Shown here piece after piece: positions 26,047 to 33,739 of a stretch of DNA of 47,608 nucleotides. Made by a program: the position numbers and the translations under genes. The notes under the pieces are model-generated. The model saw only the letters and a list, made by a program, of their open reading frames with translations. It was not told where the DNA came from and ran no database searches. The stretch comes from an uncultured Eubacteriales bacterium. Its GTDB lineage: Bacteria > Bacillota > Clostridia > Christensenellales > Aristaeellaceae. How positions within the stretch are numbered: the stretch's first letter is position 1; every line of letters begins with the position of its first letter. The stretch covers positions 1-47,608 of the forward strand of contig UQNM01000006.1 in assembly GCA_900542395.1 (NCBI GenBank), read 5' to 3'.

Positions 26047-26245
26047 CGGAGCTGCCAAGCCCAACCCAGATCGTTCAAGAGTCAAAAAACTAAGCATTTC
26101 AGAATATGGGGCTTTGCCCCATCGCCCCACCAAAGGGCTTTCCGAGCGTTTACGGCGCCTGTTGGCGCATCGCCCTTTGGAAACCTTCGGGCAAAAATAC
26201 TTTGTTTTTTCTTGAAATATCAGTGTTGTTAGCTTGACAGCCCCG
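26047..26245 (-). repeat. Dispersed MITE-like element, family B, copy 3
   Basis: Third copy, starting 16 bases past the cysS stop. Inverted ends are CGGAGCTGCCAAGC (left) and CGGGGCTGTCAAGC (right, other strand). It keeps the GGGGCTTTGCCCC hairpin and the CCAAAGGG/CCCTTTGG stem, here with a loop that holds its own small GGCGCCTGTTGGCGC hairpin. The 400 bases between cysS and spoIIGA contain this element and the spoIIG promoter region, and no gene. Confidence 0.75.
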
Positions 26246-26261
26246 TATGCTTATGTGCGCC

Positions 26262-27665
26262 TTAAATCGCCTTCGTTACCTGCTGCCCCTGCTTGGTATC
26301 CTTGAGCACGTAACCCAGCGCCGTGATTTCGTCGCGCAGGCGGTCGCTCTCCGTCCAGTTCTTTTCCGCCCGCGCCTTCGCGCGCGCCTCGATCAGCGCT
26401 TTCACCTTTTCGTCGCCGTCGTCCGCCTTGCGGGTCAGGATGCCGAACACCCCGGCCATTTCGCCCAGCGCATCCAGCACGGCGGCAATCGCCTGCTTCG
26501 GGCTGTTCTCATCCAGCGCCACGTTCGCGTCGCGCACCAGCTCAAACATCTTGCCCATCGCGTCGGCGGTGTTCAGATCGTCGTCCATCGCCTCGTCAAA
26601 GCCCTCGCGCGCCGCCTTGACCTTTTCCATAAGCGCCAGCTCCTTCTCGCCCGGCTCGCCATCCTTCGCGTTTTGCAGCAGGAAGAGATAGTGGTCGCGC
26701 GCGGTATACAGGCGATCCAGCGAGGCCTTGGCCTGCTCGATCATCTCGCGGGAGAAGTTGATCGGGCTGCGATACTGCGCGCCGAGCATGAACATGCGCA
26801 CCGCTTCCAGATCAAACTCCTTGGCGATGTCGCGCACGGTGAAGAAATTGCCCAGCGACTTGCTCATCTTCTGGTTATCCACATTGATGAAGCCGTTGTG
26901 CATCCAGTAGTGGACGAACGGCTTGCCCGTCGCGCCCTCGCTCTGCGCGATCTCGTTCTCGTGATGCGGGAAGACGAGATCCTTGCCGCCGCAGTGGATA
27001 TCCAGCGTCTCGCCGAGGTACTTCATGCTCATCGCAGAGCACTCGATGTGCCAGCCCGGACGCCCCATGCCCCACGGGGATTCCCACGCCGGTTCGCCCG
27101 GCTTCTGCGCCTTCCAGACGGCGAAATCCATCGGATGGCGCTTGTTCGGGTCAACGTCGATGCGCGCACCGCTCTCCAAATCCTCGAGGTTCTGGCCGCA
27201 GAGCTTGCCGTAGCCGTGGAATGCCTGCGTGTTATAGTATACGTCGCCGTTGTCGCAGGCGTAGGCCAGCCCCTTGTCGATCAGCTTTTCAATCAGCGCG
27301 ATGATATCCGCGATGTGCTCGGTCGCGCGCGGGTTCACCGTCGCGCGCTCGATGCCCAGCGCGTCCGCGTCGGTGTAATATTCCTTGATGAAGCGGTCGC
27401 CCAGCTCCTTGACGGTGATGCCCTCTTCGTTGGCGCGGCGGATCATCTTATCGTCGATATCCGTGAAATTCTGGACGTACTTGACCTCGTAGCCCTTGTG
27501 CTCCAGATAGCGGCGCAGCGTGTCGAACACGATGAACGGGCGCGCGTTGCCGATGTGGAAATAATTGTAGACCGTCGGGCCGCAGCAGTAAATGCGCACC
27601 TTGCCCGGCTCGATGGGCTTGAACGCCTCTTTCCTGCGCGTCTGCGTGTTATAAATCTGCATCAT
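26262..27665 (-). CDS. cysS: Cysteinyl-tRNA synthetase
   Basis: Class I synthetase charging tRNA-Cys, 467 residues. Zinc and ATP motifs are in order: YCCGPTVYNYFHIGNARPF (HIGN near residue 38), GWHIECSAMSMKYLG, DLVFPHHENEIAQSE and the KMSKSLGNF loop (about 265). The ribosome site AAGGAGG lies 9 bases before tandem ATGs, inside the end of the preceding cysE remnant, so its translation may be coupled. A cysteine T-box upstream controls the transcript. A family B element follows the stop. Confidence 0.97.
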   Translation of the reverse strand: MMQIYNTQTRRKEAFKPIEPGKVRIYCCGPTVYNYFHIGNARPFIVFDTLRRYLEHKGYEVKYVQNFTDIDDKMIRRANEEGITVKELGDRFIKEYYTDADALGIERATVNPRATEHIADIIALIEKLIDKGLAYACDNGDVYYNTQAFHGYGKLCGQNLEDLESGARIDVDPNKRHPMDFAVWKAQKPGEPAWESPWGMGRPGWHIECSAMSMKYLGETLDIHCGGKDLVFPHHENEIAQSEGATGKPFVHYWMHNGFINVDNQKMSKSLGNFFTVRDIAKEFDLEAVRMFMLGAQYRSPINFSREMIEQAKASLDRLYTARDHYLFLLQNAKDGEPGEKELALMEKVKAAREGFDEAMDDDLNTADAMGKMFELVRDANVALDENSPKQAIAAVLDALGEMAGVFGILTRKADDGDEKVKALIEARAKARAEKNWTESDRLRDEITALGYVLKDTKQGQQVTKAI

Positions 27666-27816
27666 CTTGAATATCCTCCTTGAATACGGTTGTACCGTAA
27701 TGGTTATGTATTTGTTCTTCCAGCTCGCTCACCCGGCGCTCCAGCGCGACGATATGCGCCCGAATCGGGTCGCGCTCCATCACCGCGGTGATATCCGCGC
27801 GAAGATTGTCAAACAT
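27649..27816 (-). pseudogene. cysE: Internally deleted serine acetyltransferase (cysE) remnant
   Basis: A 55-residue frame with an AGGGGG ribosome site 8-9 bases before ATG 27816. Its N-terminus MFDNLRADITAVMERDP matches the start of serine O-acetyltransferase. Directly after the DP it continues IRAHIVALERRVSELEEQI, which resembles the family's C-terminal coiled-coil tail (which also begins with DP). The left-handed beta-helix and active site, about 150 residues, are missing. This looks like an in-frame internal deletion of cysE. The frame, ribosome site, T-box and overlap with cysS are all intact, so a short peptide is probably still made, without acetyltransferase activity. Confidence 0.65.
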
Positions 27817-27835
27817 TTGAATCGCCCCCTGCGTC

Positions 27836-28083
27836 AAAAAAAGCCCCGCCGTCTCTTCATCAGAGACGGCGAGGCCGCGATTCCACTCTGTTTAAGCCTA
27901 TCTCAAAAGATACGCTCCACTCGTTTCGCCTTAACACGGCGCCCATGTCAGAGCCTAAGCTGCCGCCTCAGCCCCGAAGCTCGCGGATGCACTTCCCTCT
28001 GCGCTTCGCGAGGCGCGCTTTCAGCCGGCGGCGCGCCCTCTCTCTCGCTCCCTGCACAGGTACTTTTCCGTTCATCGCCTTTA
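27836..28083 (-). ncRNA. T-box riboswitch (cysteine specificity), including terminator
   Basis: Leader of the cysE-remnant/cysS transcript. Read on the minus strand it starts with GATGAACGGAAAAGTA and a GAGAGAGAGGG (GA-motif-like) stretch. A GGGAAGTGCATCC segment follows, in which TGC can act as the Cys specifier codon. The T-box proper reads AAACAGAGTGGAATCGCGG. Its TGGA bulge would pair with the UCCA end of tRNA-Cys. The terminator stem GCCTCGCCGTCTC / GAGACGGCGGGGC and seven T (27877-27836) follows. Uncharged tRNA-Cys should favour the antiterminator and permit expression. Stem boundaries are estimates. Confidence 0.85.
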
Positions 28084-28089
28084 CGCCTT

Positions 28090-28118
28090 ATTATATGCGG
28101 CGCGTCGGGAGAAGTCAA
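28090..28118 (-). promoter_or_regulatory. Sigma-A promoter of the T-box/cysS transcript
   Basis: Minus-strand TTGACT (28118-28113), a 17-base spacer and TATAAT (28095-28090). Predicted start near 28083, which places the T-box leader immediately downstream. Confidence 0.85.
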
Positions 28119-28200
28119 GCCTTTCCGCGTGCCAAATCGCCCGAAAACCGACTGCCGCCAATTTTCCTGCGTTTCCCCCCTTTGCGGATGCGTAACTTTG

Positions 28201-28209
28201 TGCTATAAT
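28201..28209 (+). promoter_or_regulatory. Extended -10 promoter of the small membrane protein gene
   Basis: TGCTATAAT gives an extended -10 element. A weak -35 (TTGCGG, 28182-28187) is at short spacing. It is divergent from the cysS promoter and about 30 bases before the small gene. Confidence 0.6.
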
Positions 28210-28242
28210 ATGCTTAATTTCAACGATTGGAGGATGATTCCA

Positions 28243-28371
28243 ATGGCTTCTAAGACCAACAAGAAGGCGGAGCAGAAGCAGAAGATGGTGCGCGTTGTTG
28301 CGATTGTCGCCTGCTGCGCGCTGCTGCTGACGGCCATCCTGCCCTATGTCGCTTCCAGCCTGCTGCGCTGA
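28243..28371 (+). CDS. Small single-pass membrane protein (42 aa)
   Basis: A short gene with its own promoter, ribosome site (GGAGG, 9 bases before ATG 28243) and terminator, so it is very likely real. The product has a Lys/Gln-rich cytoplasmic head (MASKTNKKAEQKQKM) and one hydrophobic helix (VRVVAIVACCALLLTAILPY), ending ASSLLR. Size and design recall the Prli42/DUF4044 group of tiny Firmicute membrane proteins, some of which tether stressosomes, but similarity is too weak to assign. The ATG four codons upstream lies too close to the ribosome site. Confidence 0.75.
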   Translation: MASKTNKKAEQKQKMVRVVAIVACCALLLTAILPYVASSLLR

Positions 28372-28385
28372 ACGAGGACGAAATA

Positions 28386-28421
28386 CGCCGCTTCCGTTTT
28401 TTCGGATGCGGCGCTTTTTTA
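28386..28421 (+). terminator. Intrinsic terminator of the small membrane protein gene
   Basis: Stem CGCCGC, TTCCG / CGGA, TGCGGCG around TTTTTT, followed by CTTTTTTAT. Confidence 0.85.
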
Positions 28422-28459
28422 TCGTGAAGCGCTGTTTTTGGGTCATGCTGTCGAACGGT

Positions 28460-30226
28460 TTATCCCTCTGTCCGAATCGCCTTTGCGCTCTGTTTAAGTG
28501 CCTCGGCCAGACGGGCGATCTCCGCGGCCTGCTCGGTCGTGATGCTCTCCGGCTTGGTTTTGTTCACGGCCTTGCGCAGGGCGGAAATATCGTCCTTGAC
28601 CTTCTTCTTGTCCTCATGGCTGATCGTCTTATCCCTGCCGAGCGCCTGCTCGGTTTCGTAGATCAGCTTTTCGGCCTCGTTTCGAATGCCCGATGCTTCC
28701 TTGCGCGCTTTATCCTGCGCCTCGTAGCGGCGCGCGTCCTCCATGGCGCGGCGGATTTCATCCTCGCTCATGTTCGTGGTGGAGGAAATCGTGATTTCCT
28801 GCTGGTTGCCCGTGCCCAAATCCTTCGCGGAGACGGTCACGATGCCGTTTGCGTCAATGGCGAACGTCACCTCGATCTGCGGCACGCCCGCCATCGCGCG
28901 GCGGATTCCCTTGAGCCGGAAATTGCCCAGCAGCTTGTTGTCCCGCGCGTAATACCGCTCGCCCTGCAAAACCTTGATGTCCACGGCGGTCTGGAACGGC
29001 GCGGCGGTGGTGAAAATCTGGCTGTGGCGGGTCGGGATGGTCGTGTTTCGGTCGATAATCTTGGTTGCGACGCCGCCGACCGTCTCGATGGACAGCGACA
29101 GCGGCGCGACGTCCATCAAAATCACGCTCTGCGCCGCGGATGAGACCGTCATCCCGTTGCCTGCGGCCAGCTTGCCGCCCTGCAAAGCCGCGCCCATCGC
29201 GACGCATTCATCCGGGTTGACGTTGCGCGCCGGGGTTTTCCCCGTGAGCTTTTTGACCATCTCCTGCACGGCGGGCATGCGCGTGCTGCCGCCGACGAGC
29301 AGCACCTGCCCCAGCTCACTCATGCTCAGCGCCGCATCCGTCATCACCTGACTGACCGGGCCGCAGGTGCGCTCCACCAGATCGCGCGTCATCCCCTCGA
29401 ACTGCGCGCGGGTGACGGTCACATCGAGGTGATGCGGGCCGTTTGCGTCCTGCGTCAAAAACGGCAGCGTGACCTGCGTGCTCATCTGGCCGCTCAATTC
29501 GCGCTTGGCCTTTTCCGCCGCCTCGCGAACGCGGAGCATCGCCGCCTTGTCCCGCTTCAAATCAATCTTTTCCGTGCGCTTAAACTCGTCGGCCAGATAA
29601 TCCGCCAGCCGCTCGTCGAAGTCGTCGCCGCCGAGGTGGTTGTCGCCGCTGGTCGCCAGCACCTCGATCATGCCGTCGCCGATCTCGATGAGCGAAACGT
29701 CAAACGTGCCGCCGCCGAGGTCGTAAACCAGAATCTTCTGCGCCTGCCCGTGGTCAAGGCCATAGGCGAATGCCGCCGCCGTCGGCTCGTTGATGATGCG
29801 CAGCACGTCCAGCCCCGCGATGCGCCCCGCGTCGCGCGTGGCCTGACGCTGGCTGTCCGTGAAATACGCCGGAACGGTGATGACCGCCTGACTGACCGGC
29901 TCGCCGAGGAACGCCTCCGCGTCGCGGCGCAGCTTTTGCAGAATCATCGCGGAAATTTCCTGCGGCGTATAGGCCTTTCTGTCGATCTTCACGCGGTAAT
30001 CCGTGCCCATTTCCCGCTTGATGGAGAGCACCGTCCGCGCCGCGTTGACCGCCTGCTGCCGTCTGGCCGCCTCGCCGACCACGCGCTCCCCTTCTTTGGT
30101 AAAGCTGACGACGGAGGGCGTCGTGCGCCCGCCCTCGGAATTGGGGATGATCTCCGGCTCGCCCCCTTCCAGCACCGCCACGCAGCTATTCGTCGTGCCC
30201 AAATCAATGCCGATGACCTTGCTCAT
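28460..30226 (-). CDS. dnaK: Hsp70 chaperone DnaK (orphan)
   Basis: ATP-driven Hsp70 chaperone of the cytoplasm, 588 residues. The nucleotide-binding domain has VIGIDLGTTNSCVAVLEGG, ILVYDLGGGTFDVSLIEIG and GDNHLGGDDFDERLADY. The substrate-binding domain starts near 380 (MDVAPLSLSIETVGGVATK) and the lid is somewhat short. I use ATG 30226 (MSKVIGIDLG), which is better spaced from GGAGG than the ATG one codon before. No hrcA, grpE or dnaJ lies beside it and no CIRCE operator is seen, so it may be a second, non-heat-shock DnaK paralogue. Confidence 0.92.
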   Translation of the reverse strand: MSKVIGIDLGTTNSCVAVLEGGEPEIIPNSEGGRTTPSVVSFTKEGERVVGEAARRQQAVNAARTVLSIKREMGTDYRVKIDRKAYTPQEISAMILQKLRRDAEAFLGEPVSQAVITVPAYFTDSQRQATRDAGRIAGLDVLRIINEPTAAAFAYGLDHGQAQKILVYDLGGGTFDVSLIEIGDGMIEVLATSGDNHLGGDDFDERLADYLADEFKRTEKIDLKRDKAAMLRVREAAEKAKRELSGQMSTQVTLPFLTQDANGPHHLDVTVTRAQFEGMTRDLVERTCGPVSQVMTDAALSMSELGQVLLVGGSTRMPAVQEMVKKLTGKTPARNVNPDECVAMGAALQGGKLAAGNGMTVSSAAQSVILMDVAPLSLSIETVGGVATKIIDRNTTIPTRHSQIFTTAAPFQTAVDIKVLQGERYYARDNKLLGNFRLKGIRRAMAGVPQIEVTFAIDANGIVTVSAKDLGTGNQQEITISSTTNMSEDEIRRAMEDARRYEAQDKARKEASGIRNEAEKLIYETEQALGRDKTISHEDKKKVKDDISALRKAVNKTKPESITTEQAAEIARLAEALKQSAKAIRTEG

Positions 30227-30307
30227 CATAAACGCCTCCAAAACCGAATTTTTCATCGGATTCTCTTTTTCAGACCGCGCCCCTTGATTTTCGGCGCGTT
30301 ATCTATT

Positions 30308-30336
30308 ATTGTAAAGAACAGGATTCGTGAAATCAA
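30308..30336 (-). promoter_or_regulatory. Sigma-A promoter of dnaK
   Basis: Minus-strand TTGATT (30336-30331), a 17-base spacer and TACAAT (30313-30308). No CIRCE inverted repeat (TTAGCACTC...GAGTGCTAA) is present. Confidence 0.7.
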
Positions 30337-30431
30337 GGGCAGAAATGTGAAAAAGACAAAAAGTCAGTCTATATTTTTGAAAGCGGGCGGTTTTGCGCCA
30401 TTTCACATTATTAAAAAAATTTTCCTTTTTG

Positions 30432-30457
30432 TGAAATTTTGGCGCGTTTCCTTCGTC
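30432..30457 (+). promoter_or_regulatory. ECF-type promoter of the sigma factor operon
   Basis: TGAAAT (30432-30437), 16 bases, then CGTC (30454-30457): the usual -35/-10 pattern for Firmicute ECF sigma factors, suggesting autoregulation. The -35 lies in the right arm of an inverted repeat (30395-30406 GCGCCATTTCAC with 30431-30445 GTGAAATTTTGGCGC). The 250 bases between dnaK and the sigma gene hold this and the dnaK promoter only. Confidence 0.65.
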
Positions 30458-30482
30458 TTATCAATAGGGAGGTGGATGGACG

Positions 30483-30992
30483 ATGTCGCCCTTTACGGAA
30501 GATGAGCGCGAGCAGCGATTGCGGCATTTGATGGAAGTTTACGGCGACGGCCTCAAGCGCCTGTGCTGCGTCTATCTGCGCGACATGGGGCTGGCCGAGG
30601 ACGCGGTGCAGGAGACCTTCATCAAGGCGTATGACCACATCGACGAGCTGCTCTCCGGCAAAATTGAAAGCACCAAGGCATGGCTGATGCGCATCGCCGT
30701 CAACACCTGCAAGGATACGCTCCGCTCCTCGTGGATGCGCCACATCGACAGCCGGCAGGAGATCGAGGCGCTTCCGCTCTCGATGGCGAGCTGCGCCGAG
30801 GAACGGCTGGCGCTGACGCAGGCCATCATGGCGCTTGCGCCCAAGCACCGCGAAATCGTGCTGCTGTACTATTATCAGGATATGAGCCTGCGCGCCTGTG
30901 CGCAGGTGCTCGGCATCTCCGCGCCGACCGCCACCCGGCGGCTCCAGCAGGCGCAGAAAAAACTCCGGATTCAACTGGAAGAAAGGGGCTGA
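30483..30992 (+). CDS. ECF-family RNA polymerase sigma factor
   Basis: Sigma-70 factor of the extracytoplasmic-function class, 169 residues, with only regions 2 and 4. Region 2 reads YLRDMGLAEDAVQETFIKAY, then AWLMRIAVNTCKDTLRS. Region 4 reads LAPKHREIVLLYYYQDMSLR and VLGISAPTATRRLQQAQKK. GGAGGTGG lies 6-7 bases before the ATG. It is translated just ahead of a membrane protein that probably restrains it. The ECF-like promoter upstream suggests it drives its own transcription. The signal and regulon are unknown. Confidence 0.93.
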   Translation: MSPFTEDEREQRLRHLMEVYGDGLKRLCCVYLRDMGLAEDAVQETFIKAYDHIDELLSGKIESTKAWLMRIAVNTCKDTLRSSWMRHIDSRQEIEALPLSMASCAEERLALTQAIMALAPKHREIVLLYYYQDMSLRACAQVLGISAPTATRRLQQAQKKLRIQLEERG

Positions 30993-30997
30993 GTTCG

Positions 30998-31981
30998 ATG
31001 AAAAAAGACCCGACCATTCGCGAAGCCATCGACGAGAGCCTCTGCTCCGTCCGCTTCAACGCGCAGGATGAGCGCGCCGTGCTCGCGGCGATCCACGGCC
31101 GCCGCGCTCAGGCCAAAAAGCGCGCCCGCCGCCTGAATTTCGCCTTTGCGATGGGGCTGCTCGTGCTGCTCGTCGCGCCCGTCACCGCCTTCACGCTGCA
31201 CAGCCGCCGTCTGGGCACGACGGATATCGCCGCCCCCGGCAGCGATCCCATCCTCTCCCCGGCCGCGACGGCCGCCGCAACGGCCAGCGCCCCGCCCGCC
31301 GCCACGCCGCTCCGCGCGCTGACCGAGCAGGAAGCCCTGCAGGCCGCACGCGCCTGCTTCGAATCCATCTGCGACACGAGCGTTTTTTCCTTCGACGAGT
31401 ACGCCGTCTCCTGCGAGCGGCAGGGCGACGCCTATTTCGTGCTGATGACCAGCATTTACGGCAACGGCTGCACGTTCTCCGTGACCGTGGACGCGCTCAC
31501 CGGCGAAATCCTCCAACATTCCCCCGTCGATCTGGCCACGCAGCCCGCCTCCGACGCCGCGGTCAGCGCCGAGGCAAAAACGTGGACGCAGAAATTCGGT
31601 TCCAACCTATTTAGCTGGTCTGCCGACGATCAGACCGAATACGCGCGGCGCTACAAGGGCGCAACCCTGCGCGAGCCGCGCAGCGACGAAATTTCGTTCG
31701 AGCAGGCCGCTCAAATCGCGTCGCAAGCCGCCAAAGCCGTCTTTGAGGCAAACGGCCTGTCGGCGGATGCGCCGCTCTGTTACCCGATGCTCTACGCCGA
31801 GCGCGCCGACGAAAACGGCGTTGCGCACTATCGCGTTTTCTGCTTCGCCGCCCCGCCCGCACAGCCGGCGACCCGCGAAACCTATGCGCTGGTGACGCTG
31901 TGCCCCGCCACGGGCAGCGTCGAATCCGCCGAATTTGCGCTCGATTCCCATTCGCCGCTGATGGACGGCGATATTCGATGA
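30998..31981 (+). CDS. Membrane-anchored putative anti-sigma factor with PepSY-like extracellular region
   Basis: A 327-residue protein starting 5 bases after the sigma gene. A cytoplasmic N-terminus of about 48 residues (KKDPTIREAIDESLCSVRFN) is followed by one membrane helix (NFAFAMGLLVLLVAPVTAFT), an Ala/Pro-rich linker and an exported domain. The exported part contains two PepSY-like segments: LTEQEALQAARACFESI with VTVDALTGEILQ, and SFEQAAQIASQAAKAVFEAN with a matching strand end. Position and topology fit an anti-sigma factor for the ECF protein. No ZAS zinc motif (HxxxCxxC) is present, so the binding domain would be of another type. Confidence 0.75.
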   Translation: MKKDPTIREAIDESLCSVRFNAQDERAVLAAIHGRRAQAKKRARRLNFAFAMGLLVLLVAPVTAFTLHSRRLGTTDIAAPGSDPILSPAATAAATASAPPAATPLRALTEQEALQAARACFESICDTSVFSFDEYAVSCERQGDAYFVLMTSIYGNGCTFSVTVDALTGEILQHSPVDLATQPASDAAVSAEAKTWTQKFGSNLFSWSADDQTEYARRYKGATLREPRSDEISFEQAAQIASQAAKAVFEANGLSADAPLCYPMLYAERADENGVAHYRVFCFAAPPAQPATRETYALVTLCPATGSVESAEFALDSHSPLMDGDIR

Positions 31982-31999
31982 GGATAACGCATTGTATAA

Positions 32000-32042
32000 A
32001 CATCCCCCGACAGCGCGCGCCGTCGGGGGATGTTGTTTCTTA
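32000..32042. terminator. Bidirectional terminator between convergent genes
   Basis: Perfect stem ACATCCCCCGAC / GTCGGGGGATGT with a GC-rich 10-base loop. T-rich bases follow on the plus strand (TGTTTCTT). It lies between the ECF operon and the CmpB-family gene. Confidence 0.85.
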
Positions 32043-32054
32043 CATTTTCGATTC

Positions 32055-33179
32055 TTATTTTTCCGCGTCGCTCTTGAGGGTGTCAATCGCGTCTTCGATG
32101 GTTTCGGCGGTCTTCTGCCCCAGCTCGTGGCTCAGTTCTTCGAGCTTCTGGAAATTATTCTGCGATTCCTGCTCGTCGTGCATGCGCGCCTCGCGATCCT
32201 CGGTAAATTCCGCGTTGGCGAAGATCTTCTGCATACGCTCGTCGGGGTAATGCTCGTCGAGATACGCCTCGAACGCATTGCCCGCGGGCACGCCCGCGCG
32301 GCGTGCCGACCAGCGCAAAGAGGTGAACAGGGTCATCACGGAGTTGAAGACCATGAACACCAACAGCGCCCACGTCAGGGGCTTTCCGACCTTGTTGGGG
32401 ATTTTCAAAATCCATTTCGCCATGCGCGGGTAGATATCCTTGATCCAGAAGATGCCCAAAATACCCCAGAAAATCGAATACAGCAGGCAGATTCGGCCGT
32501 TGAGGTTGTAGGGCATGCCGCTGTAATCCCACGAGGTCGAGCCGAAGCAGACCTCCTGAAACCACGAGCAGGCGTATTCCACCACCGAGCCGACGATAAA
32601 GCCGCCGACGAACGAGAATACACGCCCGCGATTGCGGAAGCGATAGAGCGCGCCGCTCAGGCAGAGCGCGCCGACGCCGTACACGAGGTTAAACGGGCCG
32701 TAAATCAGGCCGACGCGGCTCTCGTAATGGCCGCGCTGAATCAGGCAATAGATCGTTTCCAGCATAACGCCCGCAAAACAGCCGATGAAAAACACCCAGA
32801 ACAGCTTGTAAAACGTCATGCCCTGCGCGAAGTGCGCCTCCTGCTTTTCGCGGTAGTCAATCTGCGCGTTGGTCGGCGGCGGCGGCAGAATCCGCAGCTT
32901 CTTTTTCTTTCTGCGGTCGTATTTTTCCGTCTCTTTAAGGCGGGTTTCCACCTCGTCGATCAGGTCGTTGAACGCCTGCAGTCTGCGGGTCAGCAGGTCG
33001 CGCTGCTTGCGCATGACGATCAGTTCTTCGCGAATCTGGGCGTAAAACGCGGCCTTCTGCGCGTCGTCCATCCGCTCGTCCGCGGCCAGCACGTCCATCT
33101 GCCGGCGCAGTTCCATATATGCTTCGTAATCCTGCGGGCCGAGCCGATCCATCAGCTCGTTTTTTTCTTCCTGCGTCAT
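32055..33179 (-). CDS. ABC_trans_CmpB (putative ABC transporter type IV) family membrane protein
   Basis: A 374-residue protein. The first 110 residues are charged and coiled-coil-like (Asp/Glu/Arg/Lys-rich, ending in KKKKLRILPPPP). A membrane domain of six or so helices follows: FYKLFWVFFIGCFAGVMLET, GLIYGPFNLVYGVGAL, VFSFVGGFIVGSVVEYA, and ICLLYSIFWGILGIFWIK. The WDYSGMPYNLNGRICLLYS segment is typical of the CmpB/DUF1113 family. A C-terminal acidic coiled tail ends it. The family is widespread in Clostridia without a proven role. No ATPase partner is nearby, so transport is doubtful. Confidence 0.8.
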   Translation of the reverse strand: MTQEEKNELMDRLGPQDYEAYMELRRQMDVLAADERMDDAQKAAFYAQIREELIVMRKQRDLLTRRLQAFNDLIDEVETRLKETEKYDRRKKKKLRILPPPPTNAQIDYREKQEAHFAQGMTFYKLFWVFFIGCFAGVMLETIYCLIQRGHYESRVGLIYGPFNLVYGVGALCLSGALYRFRNRGRVFSFVGGFIVGSVVEYACSWFQEVCFGSTSWDYSGMPYNLNGRICLLYSIFWGILGIFWIKDIYPRMAKWILKIPNKVGKPLTWALLVFMVFNSVMTLFTSLRWSARRAGVPAGNAFEAYLDEHYPDERMQKIFANAEFTEDREARMHDEQESQNNFQKLEELSHELGQKTAETIEDAIDTLKSDAEK

Positions 33180-33241
33180 GGTTTTCTCCTTCCATGTTTT
33201 GCTGCTGATAAGCGCCCTCTTTTTGAAGGCGTTTCAGTATA

Positions 33242-33577
33242 TCACGCCTCCCGCTCGATTTCAACCTCCACACAGCCGGTATCCTCCCCGACGAGGAAAA
33301 AACGGACGCGCGCGTGCGGCGCGCGGCGGCGCAGGCGGTTCAGGTTGGCCGCGTCCTCCGCGGTCATCTCCCGAAGCCCCTCCGGGTGATGGCTCAGCAG
33401 CCAAACCTCCGCCGCCCGCTCGTCAAAGGCCATCACTTCGCCCGCAAAGGCCGTGTCAAACTGGCACAGAGACAAAATCTCGCCGTCCGCCGCCGCTGAA
33501 ACCACGGCGGAAAACGGCACGTACACCCGCTTCATCAGCATATCGGCCAGCGCCTCCGGCGTTACCCGTTTCTTCAT
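33242..33577 (-). CDS. Conserved hypothetical protein (111 aa)
   Basis: Soluble 111-residue protein beginning MKKRVTPEALADMLMKRVYV, with a GAGAGGGG ribosome site upstream. It has no signal peptide, membrane helix or cysteine motif. Alternating charged and hydrophobic stretches (RVRFFLVGEDTGCVEVEIER) suggest a compact alpha/beta fold. It lies 62 bases upstream of the CmpB-family gene on the same strand and is probably co-transcribed. The function is unknown. Confidence 0.65.
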   Translation of the reverse strand: MKKRVTPEALADMLMKRVYVPFSAVVSAAADGEILSLCQFDTAFAGEVMAFDERAAEVWLLSHHPEGLREMTAEDAANLNRLRRRAPHARVRFFLVGEDTGCVEVEIEREA

Positions 33578-33739
33578 TCGTTCAGCCCCTCTCTCCTTGA
33601 TCTGTTCCGATCATACGCCCTTCCCCGCGCCCGCTCAAGAATCCCCCGGTTGCAATCGCCAGCCATCGACCCGCACCATTCTTCGGTTGACGAAAAAGCG
33701 AAAAAAAGGTACAATGGCAGAAAGAAATGGGGTGAATCC

